A DNA stretch of 31,080 bases from NCBI GenBank assembly GCA_902495595.1, contig CABUXV010000026.1:1-31080 (forward strand), written 5' to 3'. Positions 15,394-23,758 of the stretch are shown piece by piece. Position numbers and translations under genes: made by a program. The notes under the pieces were generated by a model. It worked only from the letters and a program-made list of their open reading frames with translations. It was not told where the DNA came from and did no database searches. The stretch's first letter is position 1. Every line of letters begins with the position of its first letter. This DNA comes from an uncultured Eubacterium sp. (GTDB lineage: Bacteria > Bacillota > Clostridia > Peptostreptococcales > Anaerovoracaceae).

Positions 15394-16056
15394 ATGGTAC
15401 TCTATAAACATTCTGAGGAACCTAAAACCAATATACCCATTTCAGGCGTTTTGCTCTCACGGCTGCAAAAGGATATTCTTACAGGAAAACTTAAACCGGG
15501 AGAAAAGCTCACGGAGCAGGAGCTGTGCAGAGAATACAATGTCAGCAGAACACCGATAAGAGAAGCTTTGAGACAGCTTGAAACCGACGGACTTGTGGAA
15601 AATATTCTGAACAGAGGTGCTTTCGTCATAGGAATGAGTGAGCAGGACTATGAAGATATGTTCGATATGAGAAAGATATACGAAGTTCAGGCGACAAAAT
15701 GGGCTATTGAAAGGATAACAGAGGAAGAAATGGACCGACTCGAGGAAACTTTTGAATTCATGGAATTCTATACCTTGAGAAACGATATAGATAAGATGCT
15801 CACCATAAATACGGGATTTCACCAGACAATATATGAAGCGTCGCACAACAGAATGATGCAGAAGCTTTTGGCATCCTATCAGAACTTCCTTAAATATAAA
15901 GGCAGGGAATCGGTATACGATGATGATTATCTGACGACCGTGCTTGAAGAGCACAGGGCTATATTCAAAGCCTTTAAGGATAAGGATGTAAAAGCGGGGG
16001 CGCTGGCTATGGAAATCCATATCGACCGTGCTAAGGAGAGAAGATGCGGTTTGTAA
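15394..16056 (+). CDS. GntR-family regulator, FadR/FCD subfamily
   Basis: A DNA-binding protein of 220 residues. The winged helix-turn-helix covers residues about 20-85 with the classic sequence KLKPGEKLTEQELCREYNV, SRTPIREALRQLETDGLVE and NRGAFV. The all-helical FCD ligand-binding domain covers about 90-215 and ends in EHRAIFKAFKDKDVKAGALA. Arg and His residues of the FCD metal/carboxylate site are plausible (RKIYEVQATKW, TGFHQTIYEASHN, MEIHIDRA). These proteins usually sense a carboxylic acid such as citrate, lactate or gluconate. It closes the aconitase/isocitrate dehydrogenase operon, and the palindrome over the operon promoter at 12151-12170 is the likely operator. That would make it an autoregulated repressor (inference). 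The start ATG follows AAAGGAGCGG. Confidence 0.9.
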   Translation: MVLYKHSEEPKTNIPISGVLLSRLQKDILTGKLKPGEKLTEQELCREYNVSRTPIREALRQLETDGLVENILNRGAFVIGMSEQDYEDMFDMRKIYEVQATKWAIERITEEEMDRLEETFEFMEFYTLRNDIDKMLTINTGFHQTIYEASHNRMMQKLLASYQNFLKYKGRESVYDDDYLTTVLEEHRAIFKAFKDKDVKAGALAMEIHIDRAKERRCGL

Positions 16057-16087
16057 GCAAGTTTTATAAGTATTGATAATTTAAAAA

Positions 16088-16137
16088 AGAGACTTTTGCA
16101 GGTCGGTTAATTGTAATCAGCAAAAGTCTTTCTTTTA
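16088..16137. terminator. Bidirectional intrinsic terminator between convergent operons
   Basis: GACTTTTGC (16091-16099) pairs with GCAAAAGTC (16120-16128). The plus strand continues TTTCTTTTAT, and the minus strand continues TCTTTTTTA after its own stem. It therefore suits both the GntR-ended operon and the dlt-like operon arriving from the other side. Confidence 0.85.
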
Positions 16138-16153
16138 TATTCTTTTATTTATA

Positions 16154-17236
16154 TTATTTGCCGGCTATCTTTTTATGAAAGTGGTTATAGTCTTTATCCC
16201 ATTCTTTCTGTTCCGCCTTGCTGAGGTCGGTTTTTTTCATTCCCATATCATCTTTTAATTTTGTGCCCATATCCTTTGTCACTTTTACTGCGCCGCTGTA
16301 ATTCAGATGATTTCCTCCGTCCTTTGAATCGGTAGTCCAGTCGAAACCGTCAGGATATTTGACGTTGTAGTCGTAATATTTGAGCTTGTATTCGTCGGCA
16401 ATTTTCTGAACTGCTCTTGATTTTGAGTTGTTCCATGTATTCGCGGACGGAACTGTAACCAAAAGAAGCTTTATATTGTTTGCTTTGCACAGTTTATAAA
16501 TTTTATCGAAAGTCTTCTTTTTGCTTTTATTGATGTCAGCGACTTTGCCGACGGTGCTGTTCATGTAATCATTTCCTGCATTATATGGCTTGACAGCATC
16601 TGAATATGCCATGCCCTTATTTGAAAATTTATACTCGTGGTTTCGATTAAAAAATGATTTTAATTTTATATTTTTCCAGTTTTCATGATATTTTATGAGA
16701 GGAAATTTGTAGTTTATAGCTGCGATGATTGCGCTGTCCCCGCTTGATACCGCATTTTTTATTGTTTTAAACAGTGTAGTTGTTTTATTGCTTCCCTCTT
16801 TTTTGTCAATAGTCTTTTTTATTTCAGCAGAGGGATGATTGCTTTTAAACTGTGGATTGGTTCCGGAAAACATGCAGTCCGTTTCAATTACAAGCAACTT
16901 GGGCTTTTGATATTTCAGTATATCTTTTATATCTTTAGGTATTTCGTGAAAATTTTTATTTGGTTTTCCTGCTATGGCTGAAGTTATACCTGTGCTGCGG
17001 TAGAGGTCTACAGGCGATACGGCTCTGTATACGTCGCTGTTTCCTACAAACACTACATCCAGAGAATTTGCCGGTTCACCTCTGTACGCCTTGGAAATAC
17101 GGCTTTCCATACCGTCTTCACAACTGTTTTGAGCAGGAATGAAAGCTCCTGACAGTAAAACGAAAAATAATGCAAATAAAATTATAAAAGTGCCTGCTCT
17201 TATGATGTTTTTTAAATTTTGATTCATATCTTTCAT
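16154..17236 (-). CDS. DltD/AlgX-like membrane-anchored SGNH protein
   Basis: A protein of 360 residues with one N-terminal hydrophobic helix (about 12-32, rich in F and L) acting as signal anchor; the remainder is extracellular. The SGNH nucleophile block is VFVGNSDVYRAVSP with Ser67, and the C-terminal block is GGNHLNYSGAVKV with His310, preceded by acidic residues at DSKDGG. Between them the lysine-rich chain is typical of an extracytoplasmic protein. It is the last gene of an operon with adenylation, carrier and MBOAT genes, as DltD is in dlt operons. It probably completes transfer of an acyl or aminoacyl group to a cell-surface polymer. Pairwise similarity to true DltD is not evident by eye, so AlgX/PatB-like acyltransferase helpers are an equal alternative. 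Confidence 0.8.
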   Translation of the reverse strand: MKDMNQNLKNIIRAGTFIILFALFFVLLSGAFIPAQNSCEDGMESRISKAYRGEPANSLDVVFVGNSDVYRAVSPVDLYRSTGITSAIAGKPNKNFHEIPKDIKDILKYQKPKLLVIETDCMFSGTNPQFKSNHPSAEIKKTIDKKEGSNKTTTLFKTIKNAVSSGDSAIIAAINYKFPLIKYHENWKNIKLKSFFNRNHEYKFSNKGMAYSDAVKPYNAGNDYMNSTVGKVADINKSKKKTFDKIYKLCKANNIKLLLVTVPSANTWNNSKSRAVQKIADEYKLKYYDYNVKYPDGFDWTTDSKDGGNHLNYSGAVKVTKDMGTKLKDDMGMKKTDLSKAEQKEWDKDYNHFHKKIAGK

Positions 17237-17261
17237 AGAATACCCCTTTTAAAAATTTTAC

Positions 17262-18851
17262 TTAAAATTCTCCGTAAATGAATGCTGTATTTGTAAAGTC
17301 TCCCCCGTAAGCTCCGAATATGATTATGGAAAAAAGCATAACCATATATATTGACCATCTTAAAGGAAGAATCTGTTTTTCTATCTGCTGTCTGAAATCG
17401 TACCCCTTTTCTTCCATGAGAGAGACCGCAAGCAGCAATACGAAAGAAATCCCCAATATAAAGTAATCATATATATGTACTCCCGATACTAAAAGGGTGC
17501 CGTCTGCGAGAGCGGAAGGTACAAAGTCGGTAAAGATTTTCACTGCAATTTCACCTGCCTGTCTCAAACTTTCTGCACGGAATATAAGCATTCCCATACA
17601 AACTATTGCGCAGGTTCTGAGAACCTCAAATCTGTGATACCATGTATTGTCTCTCGAAATGCGAAGAGACTGCAAAGCTTTGTCTGATACAGGTTTTAGC
17701 GCTTGTCCAAGCATCATAAGCAAATAGTAATAAAGACCGTAGAATATATACTTTCCGCTTGCTCCGTGCCAAAGTCCGTTGGAAAACCATACGAAAAGCA
17801 GTGCATAGGCGCTTGGAAGCAGCGCAAGAAGATGAGAACTTCTTATATGCTTTTTAAGGAATTCATTTATTCTTTTAAAATGTGCAGAAAGGCTGACAGG
17901 ATAAAAAATATAATCTTTAAGCCAAAGACCTAATGTAATATGCCATCTGCGCCAGAATTCACTGATTGACGCAGAGAAAAAAGGCCTCTTGAAATTTTCC
18001 GATATGTTTATTCCGAACATTTGTGATATTCCGCATACCATATCCATACATCCTGAGAATTCTGCGTAAATTTGCAGCGTATATAATATAACTGCGATGA
18101 ACAGGGCGCTTCCGCTGTAGGATGAAGCGTCGGAAAATATAGTGTTGACTATAAGACCTGCCCGGTCGGCAATGATAACTTTTTTAAAAAGTCCCCATAT
18201 AAACCTTATGCCTCCGTTTTTTATTCTGTCGTAATCAAGATAATGAGGTGTTTTAAACTGCTGTGACAAAATCTTATAACGGTCAAAAGGTCCTTCAACT
18301 ATGTGAGGGAAGTAACACAGAAAGAGCATAAGCCTTAAAGGATTTTTTTCTGCTTCGCAAGTATTCCTGTAAACGTCTACTATGTAACTTATTCCCATTA
18401 GTGTGTAATAGGATATTCCCAGCGGCATGAGTATTTTAAAAGTTGGAATTATGCTGCCGTGACCTGTTATGCCTCCTATGCCGTTTATCAGGGAGCCAAA
18501 GAAATTAAAATATTTTGTACTGAAAATCATGGCCAGGGTAAGTATTACGGCAGAGGCTACCGTAAGTTTTTTTCTTCTGTCGATTTTCTTTTTCAGAGCC
18601 TTTCTTTCATTTTTTTCCAGTCCTTTTTTCTGAAAAGAGTATTTATTGCTCAGCCTTTCTATTTCAAGCGCGGCTGAATATATTATAATTGCAGCCGCCA
18701 TCAGAAAGAAAATTTTCAGACCGCAGGACAGCATATAAAAAGCAGCTGATGCGGCAAGAAGTACAAGCCATTGAAATTTTTTGGAAATAATAAAATATAC
18801 AGTACCTGTGATCAGTATAAAAAACAGAAATGTTATAGATGCGTAATTCAT
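17262..18851 (-). CDS. MBOAT-family acyltransferase (DltB/AlgI-like)
   Basis: A polytopic membrane protein of 529 residues with about eleven to thirteen helices. MBOAT marks are FLCYFPHIVEGPFDRY near residue 180, FSGCMDMVCGISQMFGI near 270, SISEFWRRWHITLGLWLKDY near 300, and the catalytic His362 in NGLWHGASG. DltB and AlgI share this set. They pass an acyl or aminoacyl group from a cytoplasmic donor across the membrane to an acceptor outside. The length is nearer to AlgI-type proteins than to the roughly 400-residue DltB. A charged stretch at about 68-95 (KNERKALKKKIDRRKK) is a long cytoplasmic loop. It sits 29 bases after the carrier-protein gene, which fits loading from a carrier thioester as in dlt (inference). 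Confidence 0.9.
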   Translation of the reverse strand: MNYASITFLFFILITGTVYFIISKKFQWLVLLAASAAFYMLSCGLKIFFLMAAAIIIYSAALEIERLSNKYSFQKKGLEKNERKALKKKIDRRKKLTVASAVILTLAMIFSTKYFNFFGSLINGIGGITGHGSIIPTFKILMPLGISYYTLMGISYIVDVYRNTCEAEKNPLRLMLFLCYFPHIVEGPFDRYKILSQQFKTPHYLDYDRIKNGGIRFIWGLFKKVIIADRAGLIVNTIFSDASSYSGSALFIAVILYTLQIYAEFSGCMDMVCGISQMFGINISENFKRPFFSASISEFWRRWHITLGLWLKDYIFYPVSLSAHFKRINEFLKKHIRSSHLLALLPSAYALLFVWFSNGLWHGASGKYIFYGLYYYLLMMLGQALKPVSDKALQSLRISRDNTWYHRFEVLRTCAIVCMGMLIFRAESLRQAGEIAVKIFTDFVPSALADGTLLVSGVHIYDYFILGISFVLLLAVSLMEEKGYDFRQQIEKQILPLRWSIYMVMLFSIIIFGAYGGDFTNTAFIYGEF

Positions 18852-18880
18852 TTTACCTTAGTCCCTTTCATCTCAGCTGC

Positions 18881-19114
18881 TTAATCATCTTCTTCCTGCA
18901 AGCGGTTTATCATCTTCATCATGCTGTTTACTGAATTGAAGTTTTCGGGGGTTATATCAGTGACTTTTATTTCGATGTCAAACTCATCGTTTATTTCAGA
19001 TGCAATCATAATTATGTTCATAGAGTCGAGGATGCCTGATTCAAACAGGTCCTTTTCCTCGATGAAGTTAACGTTTGGTTTCACTTTGTTTAATATTTCA
19101 AGTAATTGTTCCAT
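18881..19114 (-). CDS. DltC-like acyl/aminoacyl carrier protein
   Basis: An acidic four-helix carrier protein of 77 residues. The phosphopantetheine attachment site is Ser31 in GILDSMNIIMI, matching the DSL/DSM pattern, and residues 40-60 (NDEFDIEIKVTDITPENFNS) follow the carrier-protein consensus. The start ATG is one base after the stop of the adenylation gene, implying coupled translation, and the Shine-Dalgarno AAAGGAA is inside the end of that gene. It most likely accepts an activated amino or acyl group from the adenylation enzyme and presents it to the MBOAT protein. Its own 4'-phosphopantetheinyl transferase is not in this window. Confidence 0.9.
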   Translation of the reverse strand: MEQLLEILNKVKPNVNFIEEKDLFESGILDSMNIIMIASEINDEFDIEIKVTDITPENFNSVNSMMKMINRLQEEDD

Positions 19115-19115
19115 T

Positions 19116-20660
19116 TTACTGTTCCTTTCCCGTATAATCGTTTTTTAATTTAACTCTGTCGATTTTACCGTTTGCATTGTAAGGTATGGCTTTGATTTTT
19201 AAAACTTTGTCCGGTTTCATATAAGGCGGAAGTTTATCTTCAAGCTGTTTTAATATGTATGCTTCATTCTTTGATTTTCCCTCATAAAGTACGAGAATAC
19301 TGTTTGCGGAGTCATCGTAAACAGCCGCTGAAGATTTTACGCCATCAAGAGAATTGACTGCCGCTTCGATTTCTCCCAGTTCGATGCGGTAGCCCATTCT
19401 TTTGACTTGAAAGTCTTTTCTGGTGATGTATATTAATTCCCCTTTTTCATTTAATTTTACTAAATCACCTGTCCTGTATACTTTTTCGGGATATGATGAT
19501 TGAAGCGGATTTTGTATGAATGATTCCTTTGTTTTATTCAGGTCATTATAGTATCCGCTTGCCAGAAAAGAACCTCGTACAAGAAGTTCGCCCTCTTCCC
19601 CCTTTTCTGCGGGAAGCCCTTTTTCATTTATGATAAATGTGTCGCAGTTATCGCAGGATTTTCCGATAGGCAGAATTTCTTCATCTTTAAATTCCCGGTC
19701 TACAATATAAAAGGTGCATATATCTGTAGTTTCCGTAGGTCCGAAAAGATTTGCGTAAGTGCATTCGGGAAGATGACTTCTCCAATAGTTAAGGTGCTTT
19801 ACAGGCATTACTTCGCCTGCAAAAAGTACTTTTTCAATGTATTTCGGTTTTTCATATTCAAAAACATTCCAGTTTGACAGAATGGACAGCGCCGACGGAA
19901 CCCAGTACAGAGTATTTACTTTACGGTTGTTTATGAATTCTATGAGTTTCATCGGAAATGTAAAATATGTTTTGGGAATGATGTTGTAAGTCCCAGCACA
20001 TTTTACAGTGGAATACAGGTCGGTAACCGACATTGAAAAGTAAAGCGGCGTCTGAGCGCCGAAAGACGTTTTTTCAGAAAAGCCGAACTGCCGGCTGACC
20101 CAATTGATATAGTTTATTACACTTCTGTGGGATAGAACTGCTCCCTTTGGAATTCCCGATGAACCGCTTGTAAAAAGAACGTACAGCGGATCCGTATCAA
20201 TCATTTTACGTCTCATATCCTCGATGAATTTTTCATCAATATGACATTGCGCAGCATTCTCAAAATCGATTACAGGCTTTTCGGAAAAGAGCGTTTCTGC
20301 CATATGAGCATATGAACTATCGGTGATAACAGCTTCGGGCTTTAATGTTTCCAATATAGCAGAAATTCTGGAGGCCGGAGAATCCACATCGATAACCACA
20401 TAGAAACATCCGGCATATACAGCAGAGAACATAGCCTCTATGCATTTGATATTTCTGTCAAGCATGATTGCAACAGGCCTTTTGGGACATTCGCCGAAAT
20501 CAATTCCCTCTTCAGATAAGGCGTTCCTGAGAGCGCAGGCTATTTTCTTTGAATTATTCATTACTTCCGAAAATGCAGCTTCCCGCTGTTCGTCGGTGAA
20601 TCCCGTCTTGCCGGGATACTTGGCTGCGGCATTTTCTAAATACTCAAGAATATTTTTCAT
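19116..20660 (-). CDS. DltA-like adenylation enzyme (AMP-forming)
   Basis: A cytoplasmic ligase of 514 residues in the ANL superfamily, activating an amino or carboxylic acid as an adenylate and loading it on the neighbouring carrier protein. The adenylation core motifs are in order: FTSGSSGIPKGAVLSHRSV (A3), NLFGPTETTD (A5), GELLVRGSFLASGYYND (A6), YRTGDLVKL (A7), RKDFQVKRMGYRIELGEIE (A8) and YNANGKIDRVKLK with the catalytic Lys (A10). The VLFAGEVMPVKHLNYWRS region corresponds to the FCGEVL segment of DltA, so D-alanine is the first guess. The substrate pocket was not compared residue by residue. It opens the operon, and a promoter with a nine-base C run lies about 100 bases upstream of its ATG. 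Confidence 0.88.
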   Translation of the reverse strand: MKNILEYLENAAAKYPGKTGFTDEQREAAFSEVMNNSKKIACALRNALSEEGIDFGECPKRPVAIMLDRNIKCIEAMFSAVYAGCFYVVIDVDSPASRISAILETLKPEAVITDSSYAHMAETLFSEKPVIDFENAAQCHIDEKFIEDMRRKMIDTDPLYVLFTSGSSGIPKGAVLSHRSVINYINWVSRQFGFSEKTSFGAQTPLYFSMSVTDLYSTVKCAGTYNIIPKTYFTFPMKLIEFINNRKVNTLYWVPSALSILSNWNVFEYEKPKYIEKVLFAGEVMPVKHLNYWRSHLPECTYANLFGPTETTDICTFYIVDREFKDEEILPIGKSCDNCDTFIINEKGLPAEKGEEGELLVRGSFLASGYYNDLNKTKESFIQNPLQSSYPEKVYRTGDLVKLNEKGELIYITRKDFQVKRMGYRIELGEIEAAVNSLDGVKSSAAVYDDSANSILVLYEGKSKNEAYILKQLEDKLPPYMKPDKVLKIKAIPYNANGKIDRVKLKNDYTGKEQ

Positions 20661-20730
20661 ATTTTCTTACCCCTTTTGCGTTTTATATTATTATGAATAA
20701 AATTTTTTTAAATTTAAAGTTTGTAGAGTA

Positions 20731-20745
20731 TTAAGAATTTCTTAA
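20731..20745. promoter_or_regulatory. Palindrome just downstream of the dlt-like promoter
   Basis: TTAAGAA and TTCTTAA flank a single T, a perfect seven-base dyad located about 8 to 22 bases downstream of the expected transcription start on the minus strand. It could be an operator. No regulator gene of the operon is adjacent. Confidence 0.35.
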
Positions 20746-20759
20746 GTTTGGTTAGCCTG

Positions 20760-20787
20760 ATTATATTACCGGGGGGGGGTATGTCAA
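20760..20787 (-). promoter_or_regulatory. Dlt-like operon promoter with a nine-base homopolymer in its spacer
   Basis: Read on the minus strand, consensus TTGACA (20787-20782) and consensus TATAAT (20765-20760) are separated by 16 bases, nine of which are an uninterrupted C run (plus-strand G at 20771-20779). One added C would give the optimal 17-base spacer and one lost would give 15. Such tracts are classic slippage sites, so the promoter is a strong candidate for phase variation. The leader to the ATG at 20660 is about 93 bases. Confidence 0.8.
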
Positions 20788-20824
20788 GATTTAAAAAGTA
20801 AACTTTTGCTCTCGCCGTACCAAT

Positions 20825-20873
20825 ATAAAAAGACATCAAACCTTTATGTGCACAATAATAGGATTTGATGTCT
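20825..20873 (-). terminator. Intrinsic terminator of the patatin-like gene
   Basis: On the minus strand AGACATCAAA (20873-20864) pairs perfectly with TTTGATGTCT (20840-20831), followed by TTTTAT (20830-20825). The loop of about 23 bases is long but AT-rich. It separates the phospholipase gene from the dlt-like operon promoter just downstream. Confidence 0.75.
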
Positions 20874-20911
20874 AATAATATATAACGTATAATATTGATT
20901 GTCAACATATA

Positions 20912-22090
20912 TCATATAATTTTTTGTTTAAGCAGAAAGTTTGCAGCCTGAATCTCTGTTTCCAAAAGCTTAAATACTGTAGAATGGAGAAATACGCTGT
21001 TTTCTTTTTCCTCTCTTAAACTTTTGGCAATAATGCGGATAAGCTGGATATGAAGATTGGACGGTCCTGATTTCTCAAGAGCTCTGCCTATGGTTTTGAG
21101 AAAATCTGTCTTTTCATAGATAATGCAGGGATTTATTCCCAGTATATATGCTGCGCTGTCGGCTCCTGCAAGATTATGAGGGGTAAAGATTCCTTTCTTA
21201 AATGTATATCTGATTCCATCGTATTTTCCGTAGTTTCTCATAGTATCGAGATATCCCAGCTCTATTACTTTGGCGGTATTGGACTTATCAAATATTAAGA
21301 AATTGCCAAGGTCTAAAGGGCTTTTGATAAGTCTGAATTCACCGACTGTGTGTTTAGCTGTTTCAATAGCGCCTTTTCTGATGAATCCCGCTGCCTGCAG
21401 GTCCACGGAGATTATAGTATCCGCATCTTTTGATAATGCCATTTCTACAGGCATATTATCCGAATAACCTCCGTCTATATATATTTTGTCTTCGATTAAA
21501 TATTTTTGTACGGCAGGAAAACATGATGCGCTGGCAAGGATATAATCTATAAGCTGTCCTTTTGGAATATCTTCCAGATAGAGAAAATGCCTTTTAAAAG
21601 AAGGATATTCGGTAGTTACAAGACCGTATTGCATAGAAGATGCTCTAATCAGTTCTTCATCTATATATTTTTCGAGCAGAGATTTAAGACCGAGACTTCC
21701 GGCGCCGCCTTTCGTAAAGATTTCTTTCGCATATGCGAGGGCATCTTCCGCAGGCATCCCCGCAATATCTGTCTGGCTGAATTTTTTCTTTAGCTGACTG
21801 TAGAGAGATGAATCGTGTATACTAATATTTTCATCAGAGGTATTTTTATTGATATTTTCTTCCGAGAGGTTTTCGCCTATATCAAAAATCATTTCTGTTT
21901 CAAGTTTTTTCCACAGATTTTCTGCCAGTTCAAAATTCCCCTGTATTATCATGGCTCCGTTTATGGCGCCTACAGATGTTCCCATAACCATGTCTATTTT
22001 TACATCAAGCTGCCGTAAGGCTTTCCATACACCTATTTCATATCCGCCTCTGCTGCCTCCGCCGCCGAGTATCAGCGCTGTTTTTCCCAT
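20912..22090 (-). CDS. Patatin-like phospholipase family protein
   Basis: A protein of 392 residues whose first 230 form a patatin domain. The oxyanion loop GGGGSRGGYEIG starts at about residue 8, the nucleophile is Ser39 in GTSVGAINGA, and the dyad aspartate is Asp206 in DGGYSDNMP. These enzymes hydrolyse acyl esters of lipids with a Ser-Asp dyad, often at the membrane. There is no signal peptide, so it acts in the cytoplasm or is bound at the inner face. The region at about 80-130 (NINKNTSDENISIHDSSL and onward) is a variable insert. Residues 240-392 show no domain I can name. It has its own terminator and lies divergent to the radical SAM gene. Physiological substrate unknown. Confidence 0.9.
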   Translation of the reverse strand: MGKTALILGGGGSRGGYEIGVWKALRQLDVKIDMVMGTSVGAINGAMIIQGNFELAENLWKKLETEMIFDIGENLSEENINKNTSDENISIHDSSLYSQLKKKFSQTDIAGMPAEDALAYAKEIFTKGGAGSLGLKSLLEKYIDEELIRASSMQYGLVTTEYPSFKRHFLYLEDIPKGQLIDYILASASCFPAVQKYLIEDKIYIDGGYSDNMPVEMALSKDADTIISVDLQAAGFIRKGAIETAKHTVGEFRLIKSPLDLGNFLIFDKSNTAKVIELGYLDTMRNYGKYDGIRYTFKKGIFTPHNLAGADSAAYILGINPCIIYEKTDFLKTIGRALEKSGPSNLHIQLIRIIAKSLREEKENSVFLHSTVFKLLETEIQAANFLLKQKII

Positions 22091-22212
22091 ATTTTATCCC
22101 CTGGCCTTTCCTTTACAATAGATATACATTTCTCCTCAATAAAAGTATACCTGAAAAAGGATAAAAGAAACAGTGCTTCCAAAAATAAACACAGAAAACA
22201 AAAGTTCTTTTA

Positions 22213-22241
22213 TTGAACGAATGTTCGAAAAGTGATAAAAT
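22213..22241 (+). promoter_or_regulatory. LexA/SOS box overlapping the promoter of the radical SAM operon
   Basis: TTGAAC (22213-22218) and TAAAAT (22236-22241) are 17 bases apart. TGAACGAATGTTCG (22214-22227) holds the Gram-positive LexA core GAAC-N4-GTTC on top of the -35. LexA binding here would block polymerase, so the downstream pair is predicted to be induced by DNA damage. Confidence 0.8.
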
Positions 22242-22276
22242 ATATAAAAGGAAATTTATAAAACCGAGGTATGTAT

Positions 22277-23731
22277 ATGGAAAAGATGATGGAAAAGCTG
22301 AAAATACTGGCAGATAGCGCTAAATACGATGTATCGTGTTCAAGCAGCGGTGTGGGCAGGAAAAATAACGGCAGTCTGGGAAGCGCCCATGCAGCAGGCA
22401 TATGTCATTCATGGGGTGCTGACGGCAGATGCATATCTCTTCTTAAAGTTTTGTTTTCAAATAAGTGCGTTTATAACTGTGAATACTGTGTAAACAGGAG
22501 AAACAGTGATTTCCCCAGAGCGTCTTTTGAGCCTGATGAACTTGCAAGACTTACCGTCGAATTTTACAGAAGAAATTATATTGAAGGTCTGTTTTTGAGT
22601 TCAGCTGTGGAGATTTCTCCTGATTATACAGCTGAGAGAATATTGGAAGCTCTCAGGCTTCTCAGGTATAAATATGGATTTGCAGGGTATATACATGCGA
22701 AGATAATTCCTGGAGTATCGCCTGAAATTTTACATGGCATAGGACTGGTGGCAGACAGGCTGAGCGTCAATATAGAAATGCCGACATCCAAAAGTCTGCA
22801 GGCATTCGCTCCTCAGAAGAAACCAAAGCAGATATTTGCACCTATGAGGCAAATAACCAATTCTCTGATAGAGAGAAATTCGTTAAAAGGGCCTGGGACC
22901 ATGTTCAAAGGTATGGATTTGAACTCGCCCGGCAATTATCTGGGAAATGAGAAAGCGCCCTTGGGAGACAGTATGAAAGGCAGCGCGCTGAATCCGGAAG
23001 AAAAGAAGTTAAAATCTAATTTGGAATTTAAAACTTACTTACCTGAGCGTATCTGCAAAACCGATAAAAATTTTGCTCCTGCGGGACAGACAACACAGAT
23101 GATAATAGGTGCAGGGGGTGAATCGGATAAAAATATTCTGACAACAAGCGAGAATCTTTACAGGACTTTTAAGATGAAGCGAGTTTATTATTCGGCATAT
23201 ATACCTGTGGTCGACTCTCCTGTCTTGCCTGACAGGAGTACACCTCCTCCTTTGGCGAGGGAACACCGGATATATCAGGCGGACTGGCTTTTAAGATTTT
23301 ATGGGTTTTCCGTTGCAGAGCTTTTCAGCAGCAGGGGAGCTAATTTAGACCCCGACCTTGATCCCAAAGTAAGCTGGGCGCTCAGAAATTTGGATGAATT
23401 TCCGGTGGAAGTCAACAAAGCATCATATAATACGCTTATGCGTATTCCGGGAATAGGAGCAGTGTCCGCAAAACGTATAATAAGACAGCGCAGATTGTCG
23501 GCGGTGAAGTTTGATGACTTAAAGAGGATGGGAGTTGTGATAAAGCGGGCTAAATATTTTCTGACATGTTCGGGAAGATATTACGGGGACAGAAAATTTC
23601 AGCCGGAAGTCATACGAAACTCAATTCTGCAAATGGAAAACGGCTTGCAGATTTCAATGTTTGATAATAACTGGAACCGTATTGAGGAAAGTGAAAGAAA
23701 AGAAAAACTTGCAGGCCTGGGACTTATTTAA
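22277..23731 (+). CDS. Putative DNA modification/repair radical SAM protein (TIGR03916-like)
   Basis: A radical SAM protein of 484 residues. ATG 22277 is chosen because GAGG at 22266-22269 is seven bases before it; the ATG at 22271 is too close. The cluster motif is CVYNCEYC (Cys64, Cys68, Cys71) after a conserved head SSGVGRKNNGSLGSA and CHSWGADGRC. Residues about 75-190 form the barrel (LFLSSAVEISPDY, AKIIPG, SVNIEMPTS). FAPAGQTTQMIIGA begins at 266. MKRVYYSAYIPV is family-specific. The C-terminal part has a helix-hairpin-helix, IPGIGAVSAKRII, consistent with DNA binding. The family is uncharacterised and is named for its co-occurrence with the gene that follows. Residues about 197-262 look like an insertion rich in Gly, Asn, Pro and Lys. 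The SOS box upstream supports a DNA-damage role. Confidence 0.88.
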   Translation: MEKMMEKLKILADSAKYDVSCSSSGVGRKNNGSLGSAHAAGICHSWGADGRCISLLKVLFSNKCVYNCEYCVNRRNSDFPRASFEPDELARLTVEFYRRNYIEGLFLSSAVEISPDYTAERILEALRLLRYKYGFAGYIHAKIIPGVSPEILHGIGLVADRLSVNIEMPTSKSLQAFAPQKKPKQIFAPMRQITNSLIERNSLKGPGTMFKGMDLNSPGNYLGNEKAPLGDSMKGSALNPEEKKLKSNLEFKTYLPERICKTDKNFAPAGQTTQMIIGAGGESDKNILTTSENLYRTFKMKRVYYSAYIPVVDSPVLPDRSTPPPLAREHRIYQADWLLRFYGFSVAELFSSRGANLDPDLDPKVSWALRNLDEFPVEVNKASYNTLMRIPGIGAVSAKRIIRQRRLSAVKFDDLKRMGVVIKRAKYFLTCSGRYYGDRKFQPEVIRNSILQMENGLQISMFDNNWNRIEESERKEKLAGLGLI

Positions 23732-23758
23732 GGAATTTTTGAGATGGGAGGATATCAT

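Noticed and set aside
20714..20908. 64-codon minus-strand frame between patatin and dlt-like genes
   Set aside because: It spans the patatin terminator and the homopolymer promoter, so it is chance reading of regulatory DNA.
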